A stretch of DNA of 11,617 nucleotides from assembly GCA_017613855.1 (NCBI GenBank), contig JAGACY010000475.1, positions 1-11,617 on the forward strand. The letters are read 5' to 3'. The translations under genes and the position numbers were made by a program. Positions 1 through 6,123 of the stretch are shown piece after piece (the stretch's first letter is position 1; each line of letters starts with the position of its first letter). Below the pieces are notes generated by a model. It saw only the letters and a list, made by a program, of their open reading frames with translations, was not told the DNA's origin and did not search any database. Origin of the DNA: Pseudomonadota bacterium. GTDB taxonomy: Bacteria > Myxococcota > Bradymonadia > UBA4248.

Positions 1-2
1 AT

Positions 3-80
3 TAAATAATCTACTTTTTCATTTAATATCTTAATTTCATTTTCAGTTTTATCAAGTTTATCTTTAATATTTAACAATTC
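3..80 (-). CDS. Partial coiled-coil reading frame running off the left edge
   Basis: Below position 80 the sequence becomes very AT-rich. In a frame different from the flavodoxin fragment it reads 26 codons without a stop (ELLNIKDKLDKTENEIKIL and on) up to the window edge. Leu2, Ile5, Leu9, Thr12, Ile16, Leu19, Val23 and Leu26 fall in an exact 3-4-3-4 spacing, which is a heptad a/d pattern and unlikely to be chance. No start codon or ribosome-binding site is visible; the frame emerges from the flavodoxin coding DNA. It may be the tail of another gene joined here by recombination, or sequence from another molecule joined in assembly. Function unknown. Confidence 0.4.
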
Positions 81-304
81 CCTGTCTGAACTTTCAGTTT
101 GGATATAAAATCCTGGACAATGGATGGCACGCTGCCGAAATACACCGGTATTGCAAACCCAAGGCGTTCGTCGTCTTTAAGCTGGTATTGATAGCGTTCT
201 TCTGCAATGGCAGTTTCGATATCAATGCATGTGTCTTCGAGGCGGTCTGCCACAAATTGTGCGGCTTTTTGGGTATTACCTGTACCGGAATAATAAAAGA
301 TCAT
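71..304 (-). pseudogene. Truncated flavodoxin-like protein (EFR1-type N-terminal fragment)
   Basis: Reading from ATG at 304, a 77-residue product begins MIFYYSGTGNTQKAA, the FMN phosphate-binding loop of flavodoxins (SGTGNT), and continues to LGFAIPVYFGSVPSIVQDFI, the second strand-loop-helix typical of EFR1-family flavodoxin/ferrodoxin proteins. Family members bind FMN and carry about 140 to 260 residues. This one stops after KLKVQTGNC, just before the third strand, so the second half of the FMN pocket and any 4Fe-4S region are missing. A GGGA about 9 nt upstream of ATG 304 is a weak ribosome-binding site; the same frame continues to 397 but that extension has no family resemblance. The break coincides with an abrupt change to AT-rich sequence below about position 80. 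I infer a disrupted gene or a joined assembly end rather than a working short flavodoxin. Confidence 0.75.
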
Positions 305-335
305 ATTGTTTTCCCGACTATGAACTACGAATGAT

Positions 336-419
336 ACGCCCCTTCGGGGCGTGCTTGATTCGTGGGTTGCGCTTTGTTCACCCACGCTTAATGTCAAGCA
401 CCCCTACGGGGTGTGACAT
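336..419. repeat. REPIN-like inverted pair of GC-rich hairpins
   Basis: Two short hairpins, ACGCCCC-TTC-GGGGCGT (336-352) and CACCCC-TAC-GGGGTG (399-413, with ATGTCA/TGACAT as an outer stem at 391-396 and 414-419), sit in inverted orientation. They enclose GTGCTTGA/TCAAGCAC (351-358 with 394-401) and CGTGGGT/ACCCACG (361-367 with 380-386). The left arm therefore resembles the reverse complement of the right arm over about 28 nt. This is the layout of REPIN/BIME elements (two inverted REP hairpins). It lies between the lipoprotein stop and the flavodoxin start, and could also act as transcript structure on the minus strand. Confidence 0.6.
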
Positions 420-441
420 ATTTGGGGTATTTGTCATCTTA

Positions 442-472
442 ATTCCGCATTCCGCATTCCGAATTCCGAATT
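442..472. repeat. Heptameric tandem repeat ATTCCG(C/A)
   Basis: Four exact 7-bp units, ATTCCGC twice (442-455) then ATTCCGA twice (456-469), followed by ATT. The tract ends inside the stop codon of the lipoprotein gene (471-473), so the repeat abuts the coding end. Tracts of the same ATTNNGN form occur at 3956-3990 and, degenerate, at 3887-3921. Confidence 0.75.
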
Positions 473-1535
473 AACTCTTAGATCTCACCATGGCGTCGAT
501 GAGAGAATTGACGAGCTTTTGGTAATTGGAAGAACGTACTTTGAGTCCGCCGAAACCGCCGTTGCTCTCGGCAGAATACATGCCCATAATATCGAGATAA
601 TCCTTATCGGAAGCTTCAAAACCGCGATTTTTGAGCACATCATTGAGGCCGTTGATATCATTGGGGCCGGGGTAGAGTACGGCAAAAAGCGCTTTTGGAA
701 TGCTCCATCCCTGCTCGATGACGAGCAGATAGGCGAGTAATGCGCCTGAACGATCGCCGCCATGATCGCAGTGAATGTAGATTTGATCGGGTTTGTATTG
801 TTTGATGACCTTCATGAATTTTTCGGGCTTGGGGAATTTTCCGCCGAATGGGATATTCAGCTGTTTCATGCCCAGAGTTTCGACTTCTTCCTGAATTTTG
901 GCCAGATCCTCTTCGCCCATTCGAGAGGCAGTCACGATCAATTTGATATTGTTGCTGTGGAGTGATTTGAGCTGTTCAATAGTGGGTTTTGAGCCAATCC
1001 AATAGCCTTCGGGCACCTGATGGGAATTTCTCGGCATACCTTTGGCGATTTTTTTCCCTTTGATCCCATGTAAAGTGCCGATGGATACGGCACGTGCAGA
1101 AGCATCGGCAATGGTTTTGAGATTGGCGGGTACGGGTTCAGCTTCTGTTTCGGGGGCTTCGGATAATGTTAATTCGGTATCTTCAGCCGGGAGACTGTCA
1201 TTCGTCAGATCGCTGTTGGCAGCTAAGATGGCCTGTTCTGCGAGGCTGTCCTGTTCTGTGGGGACGGGGGAATCCGTTTGCGTATCGTGAACCGCCCACA
1301 TATCGGGGGGGGGATTGTCCGGCTGCACGACATTCGTATTTTGTGATGCCATTTGGGAGATCTGGATGAGTGAGGCCAGAATGTTGGTATTCTGGTCGTA
1401 TTGAATGTCGTTTGCCCCTGTGCATGTATTGTCGGCTTTTTGTGGGCAAATGCATGCTTTGGGGGGATCGCTGCATCCATAGGCTAAAGCAGCAGAAATG
1501 ACGATGAATAGTAAGTTTCGTTGATATCCGGACAT
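471..1535 (-). CDS. Lipoprotein with a dual-specificity/tyrosine phosphatase-like domain
   Basis: From ATG 1535 the product has 354 residues. Residues 1-20 (MSGYQRN then a hydrophobic run ending ALAYG) followed by Cys21 form a lipoprotein signal with a slightly atypical lipobox (AYGC), so the protein is probably membrane-anchored on the periplasmic side. Residues about 40-140 are rich in Asp, Glu, Thr and Pro and look disordered. From about 170 on there is a compact phosphatase-like domain containing HCDHGGDRSG (Cys256, Arg262), the HC-X5-R-S/T phosphate-binding loop of cysteine-dependent protein tyrosine and dual-specificity phosphatases. The usual general-acid Asp is not obvious: the expected loop reads IPFGGKFPKP. 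An in-frame ATG at 1568 would add MAIWLFFKWWI but has no ribosome-binding site; the 1535 start has only a close-set GGTGG. It follows the ompA-type gene across a terminator, so it is probably transcribed alone. Substrate unknown. Confidence 0.85.
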   Translation of the reverse strand: MSGYQRNLLFIVISAALAYGCSDPPKACICPQKADNTCTGANDIQYDQNTNILASLIQISQMASQNTNVVQPDNPPPDMWAVHDTQTDSPVPTEQDSLAEQAILAANSDLTNDSLPAEDTELTLSEAPETEAEPVPANLKTIADASARAVSIGTLHGIKGKKIAKGMPRNSHQVPEGYWIGSKPTIEQLKSLHSNNIKLIVTASRMGEEDLAKIQEEVETLGMKQLNIPFGGKFPKPEKFMKVIKQYKPDQIYIHCDHGGDRSGALLAYLLVIEQGWSIPKALFAVLYPGPNDINGLNDVLKNRGFEASDKDYLDIMGMYSAESNGGFGGLKVRSSNYQKLVNSLIDAMVRSKS

Positions 1536-1592
1536 GATCCACCATTTAAAAAACAGCCAAATAGCCATTGGGATGATGCCATAAACGAGCGG

Positions 1593-1613
1593 AATATCAA
1601 ATTTCCTGATATT
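1593..1613. promoter_or_regulatory. Inverted repeat upstream of the lipoprotein gene
   Basis: AATATCA and TGATATT are perfect 7-bp arms separated by 7 nt, 58-78 nt upstream of the ATG at 1535. It could be an operator dyad or a leader stem-loop. I find no convincing -35/-10 pair beside it, so the role is inference. Confidence 0.35.
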
Positions 1614-1656
1614 GCGTGTGCAGGCCGTTAGGGCTGAGCAAATCCGAAAGTTCTTT

Positions 1657-1787
1657 GCGCCTACGCGGCGGGCGGAAGAACCAAGCGCCTACGCGGCGGG
1701 CGGTATAACCAAGCGCCTACGCGGCGGGCGGGAAATCCAAGCGCCTACGCGGCGGGCGGAAAAACCAAGCGCCTACGCGGCGGGCGG
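1657..1787. repeat. Five-copy 28-bp tandem repeat
   Basis: The 19-bp core GCGCCTACGCGGCGGGCGG begins at 1657, 1685, 1713, 1741 and 1769, exactly 28 bp apart, with no mismatch in any copy. The 9-nt linkers all end in CAA and differ only in their first bases (AAGAACCAA, TATAACCAA, GAAATCCAA, AAAAACCAA). Each core contains CGCC-TACGC-GGCG, a small hairpin. The array fills the gap between the ompA-type terminator and the lipoprotein gene. The period is not a multiple of three, and the frames through it drift, so it is not protein coding. Confidence 0.9.
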
Positions 1788-1811
1788 TCAAGGGTGTCGC
1801 GCGAGGTGAGA

Positions 1812-1860
1812 CAAAAACGAAAAAGCGCCGTCGTATTGGCGGATAGCCAATAGACGGCGC
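1812..1860 (-). terminator. Rho-independent terminator of the ompA-type gene
   Basis: GCGCCGTC (1825-1832) pairs with GACGGCGC (1853-1860), and TATTGGC (1834-1840) pairs with GCCAATA (1846-1852), leaving a GGATA loop and one bulged base. On the minus strand the stem is followed by TTTTTCGTTTTTGT (1824 down to 1811), a good U-tract. It lies 50 nt past the stop at 1912. Confidence 0.85.
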
Positions 1861-1863
1861 CAT

Positions 1864-1898
1864 GCCGGTCCGTATTGGCCGCAGGCCAATAGGCCGGC
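1864..1898. repeat. Second hairpin sharing the TATTGGC stem
   Basis: TATTGGCC (1873-1880) pairs with GGCCAATA (1884-1891) around a GCA loop, extended by CC/GG and GCCGG/CCGGC (1864-1868 with 1894-1898). The inner stem TATTGGC/GCCAATA is identical to that of the terminator immediately to its left, while the outer stems differ, which suggests a diverged tandem duplication. On the minus strand it precedes the terminator. Confidence 0.7.
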
Positions 1899-1911
1899 GA
1901 CCTAAGATCGT

Positions 1912-3714
1912 TTATTTTTCATCATCCGAAGGTTTGGCCTTCGCGGTGGGCGTATTGGCATCTTCGGGCAGACCGAGGACGACGAACTCGACGCGGCGGT
2001 TACGTGCGCGGCCTTCCTTGGTATCGTTCGAATCGATCGGACGATCGGGGCCGTAGCCAATGGCGTTCAGACGCGAAGCATCGACGCCTCTGCCGACGAG
2101 GTATTTCATGACAGATTCGGCACGATCCTGCGACAATTTCATATTGCTGTTGTACTTACCGCGGCTGTCTGTATGACCTTCGACGGTTACATTGCCGATA
2201 TGCGGGTTGTCGACGAGGAGTTTGGCGACCTGGTTGAGGAGTTCGTGGGATTCCTTCTTGATGACAGCCTTGGATGTCTCGAAGAAGACCTGTTCTTTAA
2301 TGTTAATCTTGCCTTCGGAGAGATCGACGAGTGCATCCGGATCGGAGTCGGGGCAGCCGTCTTCATCTTCGTAACCATTGAAGGTTTCGGGTTCGTACGG
2401 GCATTTATCGACATCGTCATAGAGGCCGTCGCCGTCAGAATCCTTAGGTTTAATCGGGCAGCCATCGCGATCAACGCGTCCGCCTTCATCGGGGCAAAGA
2501 TCGACATAATCGGGAACGGTATCGCCATCGCGGTCAGGTGCGCAGCCGAATTCATCGATGTATCCGGCACGTCCTGCGAATGGACATTTATCGTCTTTAT
2601 CGGGAATCGTATCGCCGTCGGTGTCAACCAACTGATTGCGGCAGCGTTCGGGAATCTGGTTCGGCGGTGTGATATCGGGATCCGGGCAGGGATCGACTGC
2701 GGTCATGTAACCGCCTGTATCCCAGTCGTAATTGAGCATGCCGCCGTTGACCCAGTGGAAGTTCAAACCGAGAATGGCACGGACATCCGGCGTACCCACG
2801 GCATTGAGGCCGAGGCCGAGACCGGCCGTAAGTGCAAGACCACGCCACCATTCATCTGTGCCGCGAAGAATGCGCCAACGGAATGCAAGGTTACCTTCGA
2901 AAGGACGTTCATCCTGCGTGAAATCCTTGTCATCGGGCTCTGTCGCAATTTCACCGCGCAAATCGACGATGAGGTCGAGGTCGGGATGGAAGAAGGGAAT
3001 GGAGGCTGCACCGGCAAGAATAAAGGCACCGCCCATCGTATGGCCATAAACATTGCGCTGAGGACGATAACGCCATCCAACGTTGGCCGACATTCTGGCC
3101 TTGCTCCAGGGGTTGAACTCGAGAGCGGCAATGATGGCAAAGGTGACCGACTTATCTGCAACCAGCATGTTGCCCGTGCCCGTCGGGGTAGACAAATCAC
3201 CGATAAATGATAAGCCTACGGGGTATTTGCGCAAATCGAGCACTTTTCCTTTAAGAACGACGCGGAGATCGCCGACGCCCGAGGCATCGTGCGCGACGCT
3301 CAGCGGGAACTTATTCTCCCAAAAGTCCGTATCTTCGTACAACGCAAACGGCATATTGACGGCAACTTCGATCCAACCCATAAAGGATGCTGCCAAATAC
3401 AGATCCAGGAAGGTTTGATGGGCAATGACGTTGCGCTGGGCTTTGGCATCTGCATAATCTTCATCAAATGAAATATGCGCGTAATTGATGTAAAAACCAC
3501 CCGTCAAACGCCAGATGTCGTCGTCAATCATCGAGCCGTAGGTCGTCAGATAGTCGCCCGGGTTGGGGGCTGGACGCCAAAACTGCAGGTTGTATTTGGG
3601 CACGTAACCTTGGAAACGGTCCGTATTCTTGTTGAGATCCTGCGCAAATGCAACGCTCGGTATGAGCCATGCCATCAGCAGGAAAAGTGGCAGGAAAAGT
3701 TTGCTTAAGTTCAT
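1912..3714 (-). CDS. OmpA-family outer membrane protein with thrombospondin type 3 repeats
   Basis: The product has 600 residues from ATG 3714. Residues 1-24 are a signal peptide (cleavage after SVAFA). Residues 25 to about 340 alternate short polar and aromatic strands consistent with an outer-membrane beta-barrel. Residues about 364-455 hold three calcium-binding thrombospondin type 3 repeats (DTDGDTIPDKDDKCP, DRDGDTVPDYVDLCP, DSDGDGLYDDVDKCP). Residues about 470-582 are an OmpA C-terminal domain with VEGHTDSRG, LSQDRAESV and NRRVEF; the Asp of HTD (516) and the Arg of LSQDRA (531) sit 15 residues apart, matching the known diaminopimelate-binding pair. It should tie the outer membrane to peptidoglycan. 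The start is fixed by GAGGAG 4 nt upstream of ATG 3714 and by the signal peptide; the in-frame ATG at 3765 lies in the leader. It has its own promoter-like box and terminator. Confidence 0.93.
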   Translation of the reverse strand: MNLSKLFLPLFLLMAWLIPSVAFAQDLNKNTDRFQGYVPKYNLQFWRPAPNPGDYLTTYGSMIDDDIWRLTGGFYINYAHISFDEDYADAKAQRNVIAHQTFLDLYLAASFMGWIEVAVNMPFALYEDTDFWENKFPLSVAHDASGVGDLRVVLKGKVLDLRKYPVGLSFIGDLSTPTGTGNMLVADKSVTFAIIAALEFNPWSKARMSANVGWRYRPQRNVYGHTMGGAFILAGAASIPFFHPDLDLIVDLRGEIATEPDDKDFTQDERPFEGNLAFRWRILRGTDEWWRGLALTAGLGLGLNAVGTPDVRAILGLNFHWVNGGMLNYDWDTGGYMTAVDPCPDPDITPPNQIPERCRNQLVDTDGDTIPDKDDKCPFAGRAGYIDEFGCAPDRDGDTVPDYVDLCPDEGGRVDRDGCPIKPKDSDGDGLYDDVDKCPYEPETFNGYEDEDGCPDSDPDALVDLSEGKINIKEQVFFETSKAVIKKESHELLNQVAKLLVDNPHIGNVTVEGHTDSRGKYNSNMKLSQDRAESVMKYLVGRGVDASRLNAIGYGPDRPIDSNDTKEGRARNRRVEFVVLGLPEDANTPTAKAKPSDDEK

Positions 3715-3744
3715 TGCTCTCCTCAGATTGAACGATTCACATTC

Positions 3745-3763
3745 GCCATCTATTTCAGATGGC
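3745..3763 (-). promoter_or_regulatory. Leader stem-loop of the ompA-type gene
   Basis: GCCATCT (3745-3751) and AGATGGC (3757-3763) form a perfect 7-bp stem with a 5-nt loop, starting 31 nt upstream of the ATG and lying between the proposed -10 box and the ribosome-binding site. It could stabilise the mRNA; this is inference. Confidence 0.45.
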
Positions 3764-3776
3764 ATACATTTGTGAC

Positions 3777-3782
3777 ATTATA
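3777..3782 (-). promoter_or_regulatory. -10 box (TATAAT) of the ompA-type gene
   Basis: A perfect minus-strand TATAAT lies 63 nt upstream of ATG 3714. The region 16-19 nt further upstream has no good TTGACA match, so either the promoter depends on an activator or the -35 is weak. The transcript would begin near 3770 with a leader of about 55 nt. Confidence 0.5.
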
Positions 3783-3886
3783 CGACAAATTGATCCTTTT
3801 AGGCTAGTAGATATAAAGGCATTTGTTTTTTGGTGGCAGAAATTCAGCGTTGTTTCACAGATTTCTCATTGGTTAAAAACTCTGTA

Positions 3887-3921
3887 ATGCTGAATGCATA
3901 ATTTTGAATTCTGAATGCAAA
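3887..3921. repeat. Degenerate heptamer-periodic tract
   Basis: Five consecutive 7-bp units read ATGCTGA, ATGCATA, ATTTTGA, ATTCTGA, ATGCAAA. Every unit begins AT and ends A. It lies in the gap between the transporter stop and the ompA-type gene, 34 nt from a cleaner tract of the same period. Confidence 0.5.
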
Positions 3922-3955
3922 ACCAAAAGAATAATCTGGATCCTTTGAGTACTTC

Positions 3956-3990
3956 ATTATGCATTATGAATTATGCATTATGAATTCACA
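3956..3990. repeat. Heptameric tandem repeat ATTATG(C/A)
   Basis: ATTATGC and ATTATGA alternate twice in exact 7-bp register (3956-3983), followed by ATTCACA. The form ATTNNG(C/A) is the same as in the ATTCCG tract at 442-472, although the variable bases differ. Confidence 0.75.
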
Positions 3991-4027
3991 GATGATTTGT
4001 GCCTTCGAAAAAAACGCAAGCAGTTAG

Positions 4028-4076
4028 CCTGAATCGCAACTTCAGGTGCCGACTATCGCGCCAAAATGGCGCGATA
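4028..4076 (-). terminator. Hairpins downstream of the transporter gene
   Basis: TATCGCGCCA (4054-4063) pairs perfectly with TGGCGCGATA (4067-4076) around a 3-nt loop, 12 nt past the transporter stop at 4088. A second stem CCTGAA/TTCAGG (4028-4033 with 4041-4046) follows. No U-tract directly follows either; the minus-strand run of seven T lies about 15 nt beyond the second stem. A termination or 3'-end protection role is likely but not certain. Confidence 0.5.
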
Positions 4077-4087
4077 CGTCTTGCTCA

Positions 4088-5836
4088 TTACTCATCTTCT
4101 TCTGAGGAATCCTCAATCGGCATGTCTTCTTCATCTTCTTCCTGCGCTTTATCCGTACTGGTTTCTTTGGGCGTATCTTCCTCGGGTTTGCTCGGGTTCA
4201 TCCATTTGCGGGCAAGGAAGAGTGCGACCGGGGAGATCATGGCAATGCAGGCGAAGATGAGCCACATTTCCTGCGGCTGCTGCGACAAATCGGGGAATTT
4301 GTCGGGATCTGGAATGTACCACTGGATAAAGAAACCAACGTAGAGGCCGACGATGAATTTGGTCAGGAACCATGGGAGATTGGCAATCCCGACGTAGGCA
4401 CCCATGCGGTCTTTGGGGGCTATCTGGGTGACATGCTGTAAGAATCGCGGCTGCCACATCGACTCGCCGATGGATCCGATTAAAATATAGGTCAGGAACA
4501 AAGCCGGCGTCGTGCCGAAGCTCAGCAGGAACGTCGGTACAGCCATGACCGCCGTCCCGATGATCATCATCTTATAGACATTCTGGCGTGCTGTGAGGGC
4601 GGCAATTAACGGCGCACACAAAAACACGATCAAGGGGTTGATGTTGCTGAATGTTTCGAAATTATCCGAAATCGTCGGAAATGCACGGTAACTGCGCTCG
4701 AGATAGGTCGGAATGAGAATATTCTGGTAAGCAAACAGCGTCTGTACCGGAATTAAAATGAAGATAAAGAAATCGAATTTGCCGTCGGCGAGCGGATGCC
4801 GTTTGAGCCGTTCGAGCAGAGAGAGACCTTCGTGTGATTTGGCTTTGCCCTCACCAGACTCATCTTCGGTAGGATCTTCGAGGGGCTTGGTCTTGGATTT
4901 GGCAATAAATATCCAATAGAGCACGAATACGATGACCATGATGCCTGCAATAAAAATGAGGGCACCGGAAATCCCGTTGGTTCCGGCGAGGAAACCCGGT
5001 TCTATCGCTTCGGGAGGCATGACACCCTCTGCCGAAGGCACGGCACCTTCTGCAACCTGATCACCGGCAAAACGGCGAATATGCGGCAAGATCAGGCCAA
5101 TCAAAAATGCACCGAGATTCATGCCGGCATAAAGCATGGCATACGAGACGGCGGATGTCTTTTTGTCGGAATACATGCGTGTGATCGAATAGACCGCAGG
5201 ATTGAACACACCGTATGCAAGTGCGGCAAAGAGCAGGCAGGCAATGACGACAAAAAAGAAAATCGATCCGATGCCGGTTCCGAGGGGGCCAAAGACCATC
5301 TCGGCAAATCCCATCACAAAACGGGATACGAGCAAAATGAAAATGGAGATGCCCAACATCCTTTTGGGACCCATTTTGTCGCTCAAACCACCCAGAAACA
5401 GCTGTGAAAATGTAATGAGCATCAAAAAGCCGCTGACGATCCAGCCGGCATGGACATCGACACATCCGCCAATATTCTCGGGTTGCAGGCAGGCCATGAA
5501 CTGCGATGTGCCTTCGAGGGTTTTGATGTCAACGTATGGGGCATTGGTCACCAATACGTTTTTGGTCATGAAGAGCATCAGGTAGGTCAGGATCCCAAAA
5601 TAGGCCATGCCCTCGAAAATATTGATGATGTTGATGCCAATGATTTCGCGGGGAGCCTTGATAAAAGCTTTAAAGGGGTCGATCGTCTCCTTGATGCCTT
5701 TTTGTATGGCTTCTTTAAAATTCTTAGGGGGTTCCTCTTCTTTTTCTTCCTCGTTTTTCTTGGCTTCTTCGTTTTCGTCTGCCAAATCACCAAGCAATTC
5801 TGTTGCTTCGTCTACTTTTTTTTCTAAATCGCCCAA
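4088..5836 (-). CDS. POT/PTR2-like major facilitator transporter
   Basis: The likely start is TTG 5836 (582 residues), because AAGGAA lies 7 nt upstream of it. The in-frame ATG at 5872 would add 12 residues but has no ribosome-binding site. After an acidic, Lys/Glu-rich cytoplasmic N-terminus of about 55 residues come roughly 12 membrane segments. POT-like signatures are FEGMAYFGILTYLMLFMT in helix 1 (compare the FERFSYYG region of the family), GGLSDKMGPKRML as MFS motif A, NPLIVFLCAPLIAAL, and IGESMWQPRFLQHVTQIAPKDRMGAY resembling the GE-SP-G-VTKLAP motif. The first-helix ExxER basic motif is not preserved (FEGM), so proton-coupled peptide transport cannot be assumed. The C-terminal 35 residues are strongly acidic and soluble. 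It stands alone, with hairpins on both sides. Substrate unknown. Confidence 0.85.
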   Translation of the reverse strand: MGDLEKKVDEATELLGDLADENEEAKKNEEEKEEEPPKNFKEAIQKGIKETIDPFKAFIKAPREIIGINIINIFEGMAYFGILTYLMLFMTKNVLVTNAPYVDIKTLEGTSQFMACLQPENIGGCVDVHAGWIVSGFLMLITFSQLFLGGLSDKMGPKRMLGISIFILLVSRFVMGFAEMVFGPLGTGIGSIFFFVVIACLLFAALAYGVFNPAVYSITRMYSDKKTSAVSYAMLYAGMNLGAFLIGLILPHIRRFAGDQVAEGAVPSAEGVMPPEAIEPGFLAGTNGISGALIFIAGIMVIVFVLYWIFIAKSKTKPLEDPTEDESGEGKAKSHEGLSLLERLKRHPLADGKFDFFIFILIPVQTLFAYQNILIPTYLERSYRAFPTISDNFETFSNINPLIVFLCAPLIAALTARQNVYKMMIIGTAVMAVPTFLLSFGTTPALFLTYILIGSIGESMWQPRFLQHVTQIAPKDRMGAYVGIANLPWFLTKFIVGLYVGFFIQWYIPDPDKFPDLSQQPQEMWLIFACIAMISPVALFLARKWMNPSKPEEDTPKETSTDKAQEEDEEDMPIEDSSEEDE

Positions 5837-5843
5837 GTGTTTA

Positions 5844-5849
5844 TTCCTT
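5844..5849 (-). promoter_or_regulatory. Ribosome-binding site deciding the transporter start
   Basis: AAGGAA on the minus strand lies 7 nt upstream of TTG 5836. It falls inside the reading frame that starts at ATG 5872, so it argues for the shorter TTG start. Confidence 0.55.
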
Positions 5850-5852
5850 ATG

Positions 5853-5910
5853 CATAGGGTAACTGTAACCATTATGAGACGCAGAAAGGCCTACATCTTC
5901 CTACCCTATG
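5853..5910. promoter_or_regulatory. Inverted 9-bp pair upstream of the transporter
   Basis: CATAGGGTA (5853-5861) and TACCCTATG (5902-5910) are perfect inverted copies separated by 40 nt, flanking the likely promoter region of the transporter gene. A spaced operator pair is possible. A 9-bp match in this size of region may also be chance. Confidence 0.25.
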
Positions 5911-5965
5911 AATACTGTATTACGCGCAAGTGGCCAATAAAAAAGCTCAGGGGTACAGCATTTAA

Positions 5966-5990
5966 CTTTGGAATATGTCGTTTTCCAAAG
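5966..5990. repeat. Stem-loop CTTTGGAA/TTCCAAAG
   Basis: Perfect 8-bp arms (5966-5973 and 5983-5990) surround a 9-nt loop. It is the first of a run of nine stem-loops between the transporter and the PilY1 gene. No open frame with a ribosome-binding site is visible in this stretch. Confidence 0.45.
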
Positions 5991-5999
5991 ATCGCAGGG

Positions 6000-6038
6000 T
6001 TTACCTTTACCCCCGATTGGCGCGCAGAGAAATCGGGG
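6000..6038. repeat. Intergenic hairpin element, copy 1 (TTGGCGCGCAG loop)
   Basis: CCCCGATT (6011-6018) pairs with AATCGGGG (6031-6038) around the loop GGCGCGCAGAGA. It is preceded by TTTACCTTTACCCCC (6000-6014), a 15-mer repeated exactly at 6272-6286. A second copy of the hairpin is at 6124-6154. Confidence 0.65.
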
Positions 6039-6078
6039 TTACTCAGAGCCGTCACATTTTTAATGAGAAGTCAGTTTC

Positions 6079-6096
6079 TTATAAGAATTCTTATAA
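6079..6096. promoter_or_regulatory. Perfect 18-bp palindrome
   Basis: TTATAAGAATTCTTATAA is self-complementary over its whole length. It could be a regulator site or an AT-rich stem. It abuts the next hairpin (6096-6114). Confidence 0.4.
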
Positions 6097-6114
6097 AAAG
6101 CCCATAGGGCTTTT
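6096..6114. terminator. Bidirectional terminator-like hairpin
   Basis: AAAAGCCC (6096-6103) pairs with GGGCTTTT (6107-6114) around an ATA loop, giving short A/T flanks on both strands. The GC stem is only 4 bp, so termination would be weak. Confidence 0.4.
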
Positions 6115-6123
6115 GGCGAGTAG

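Noticed and set aside
392..397. Minus-strand TTGACA as a -35 box for the flavodoxin gene
   Set aside because: No -10-like sequence lies 16-18 nt downstream, and the hexamer is part of the inverted repeat.
229..474. Plus-strand 81-residue reading frame
   Set aside because: It crosses the flavodoxin gene and the hairpin and heptamer repeats; it has no start signal and no domain.
1657..1787. CRISPR array
   Set aside because: The linkers are 9 nt and nearly identical, far too short and similar for spacers, and no cas gene is present.
1612..1809. Plus-strand 65-residue reading frame over the tandem repeat
   Set aside because: It begins at TTG with no ribosome-binding site, and its repeat period of 28 is not a multiple of three, so it is a composition artefact.
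2173..3210. Plus-strand 345-residue reading frame
   Set aside because: It is antisense to the well-supported OmpA gene. Its length reflects codon bias of the real gene, and its translation has no recognisable motif.
3715..3765. Upstream ATG (3765) as start of the OmpA-type protein
   Set aside because: It would put 17 charged residues before the signal peptide and has no ribosome-binding site, while ATG 3714 has GAGGAG.
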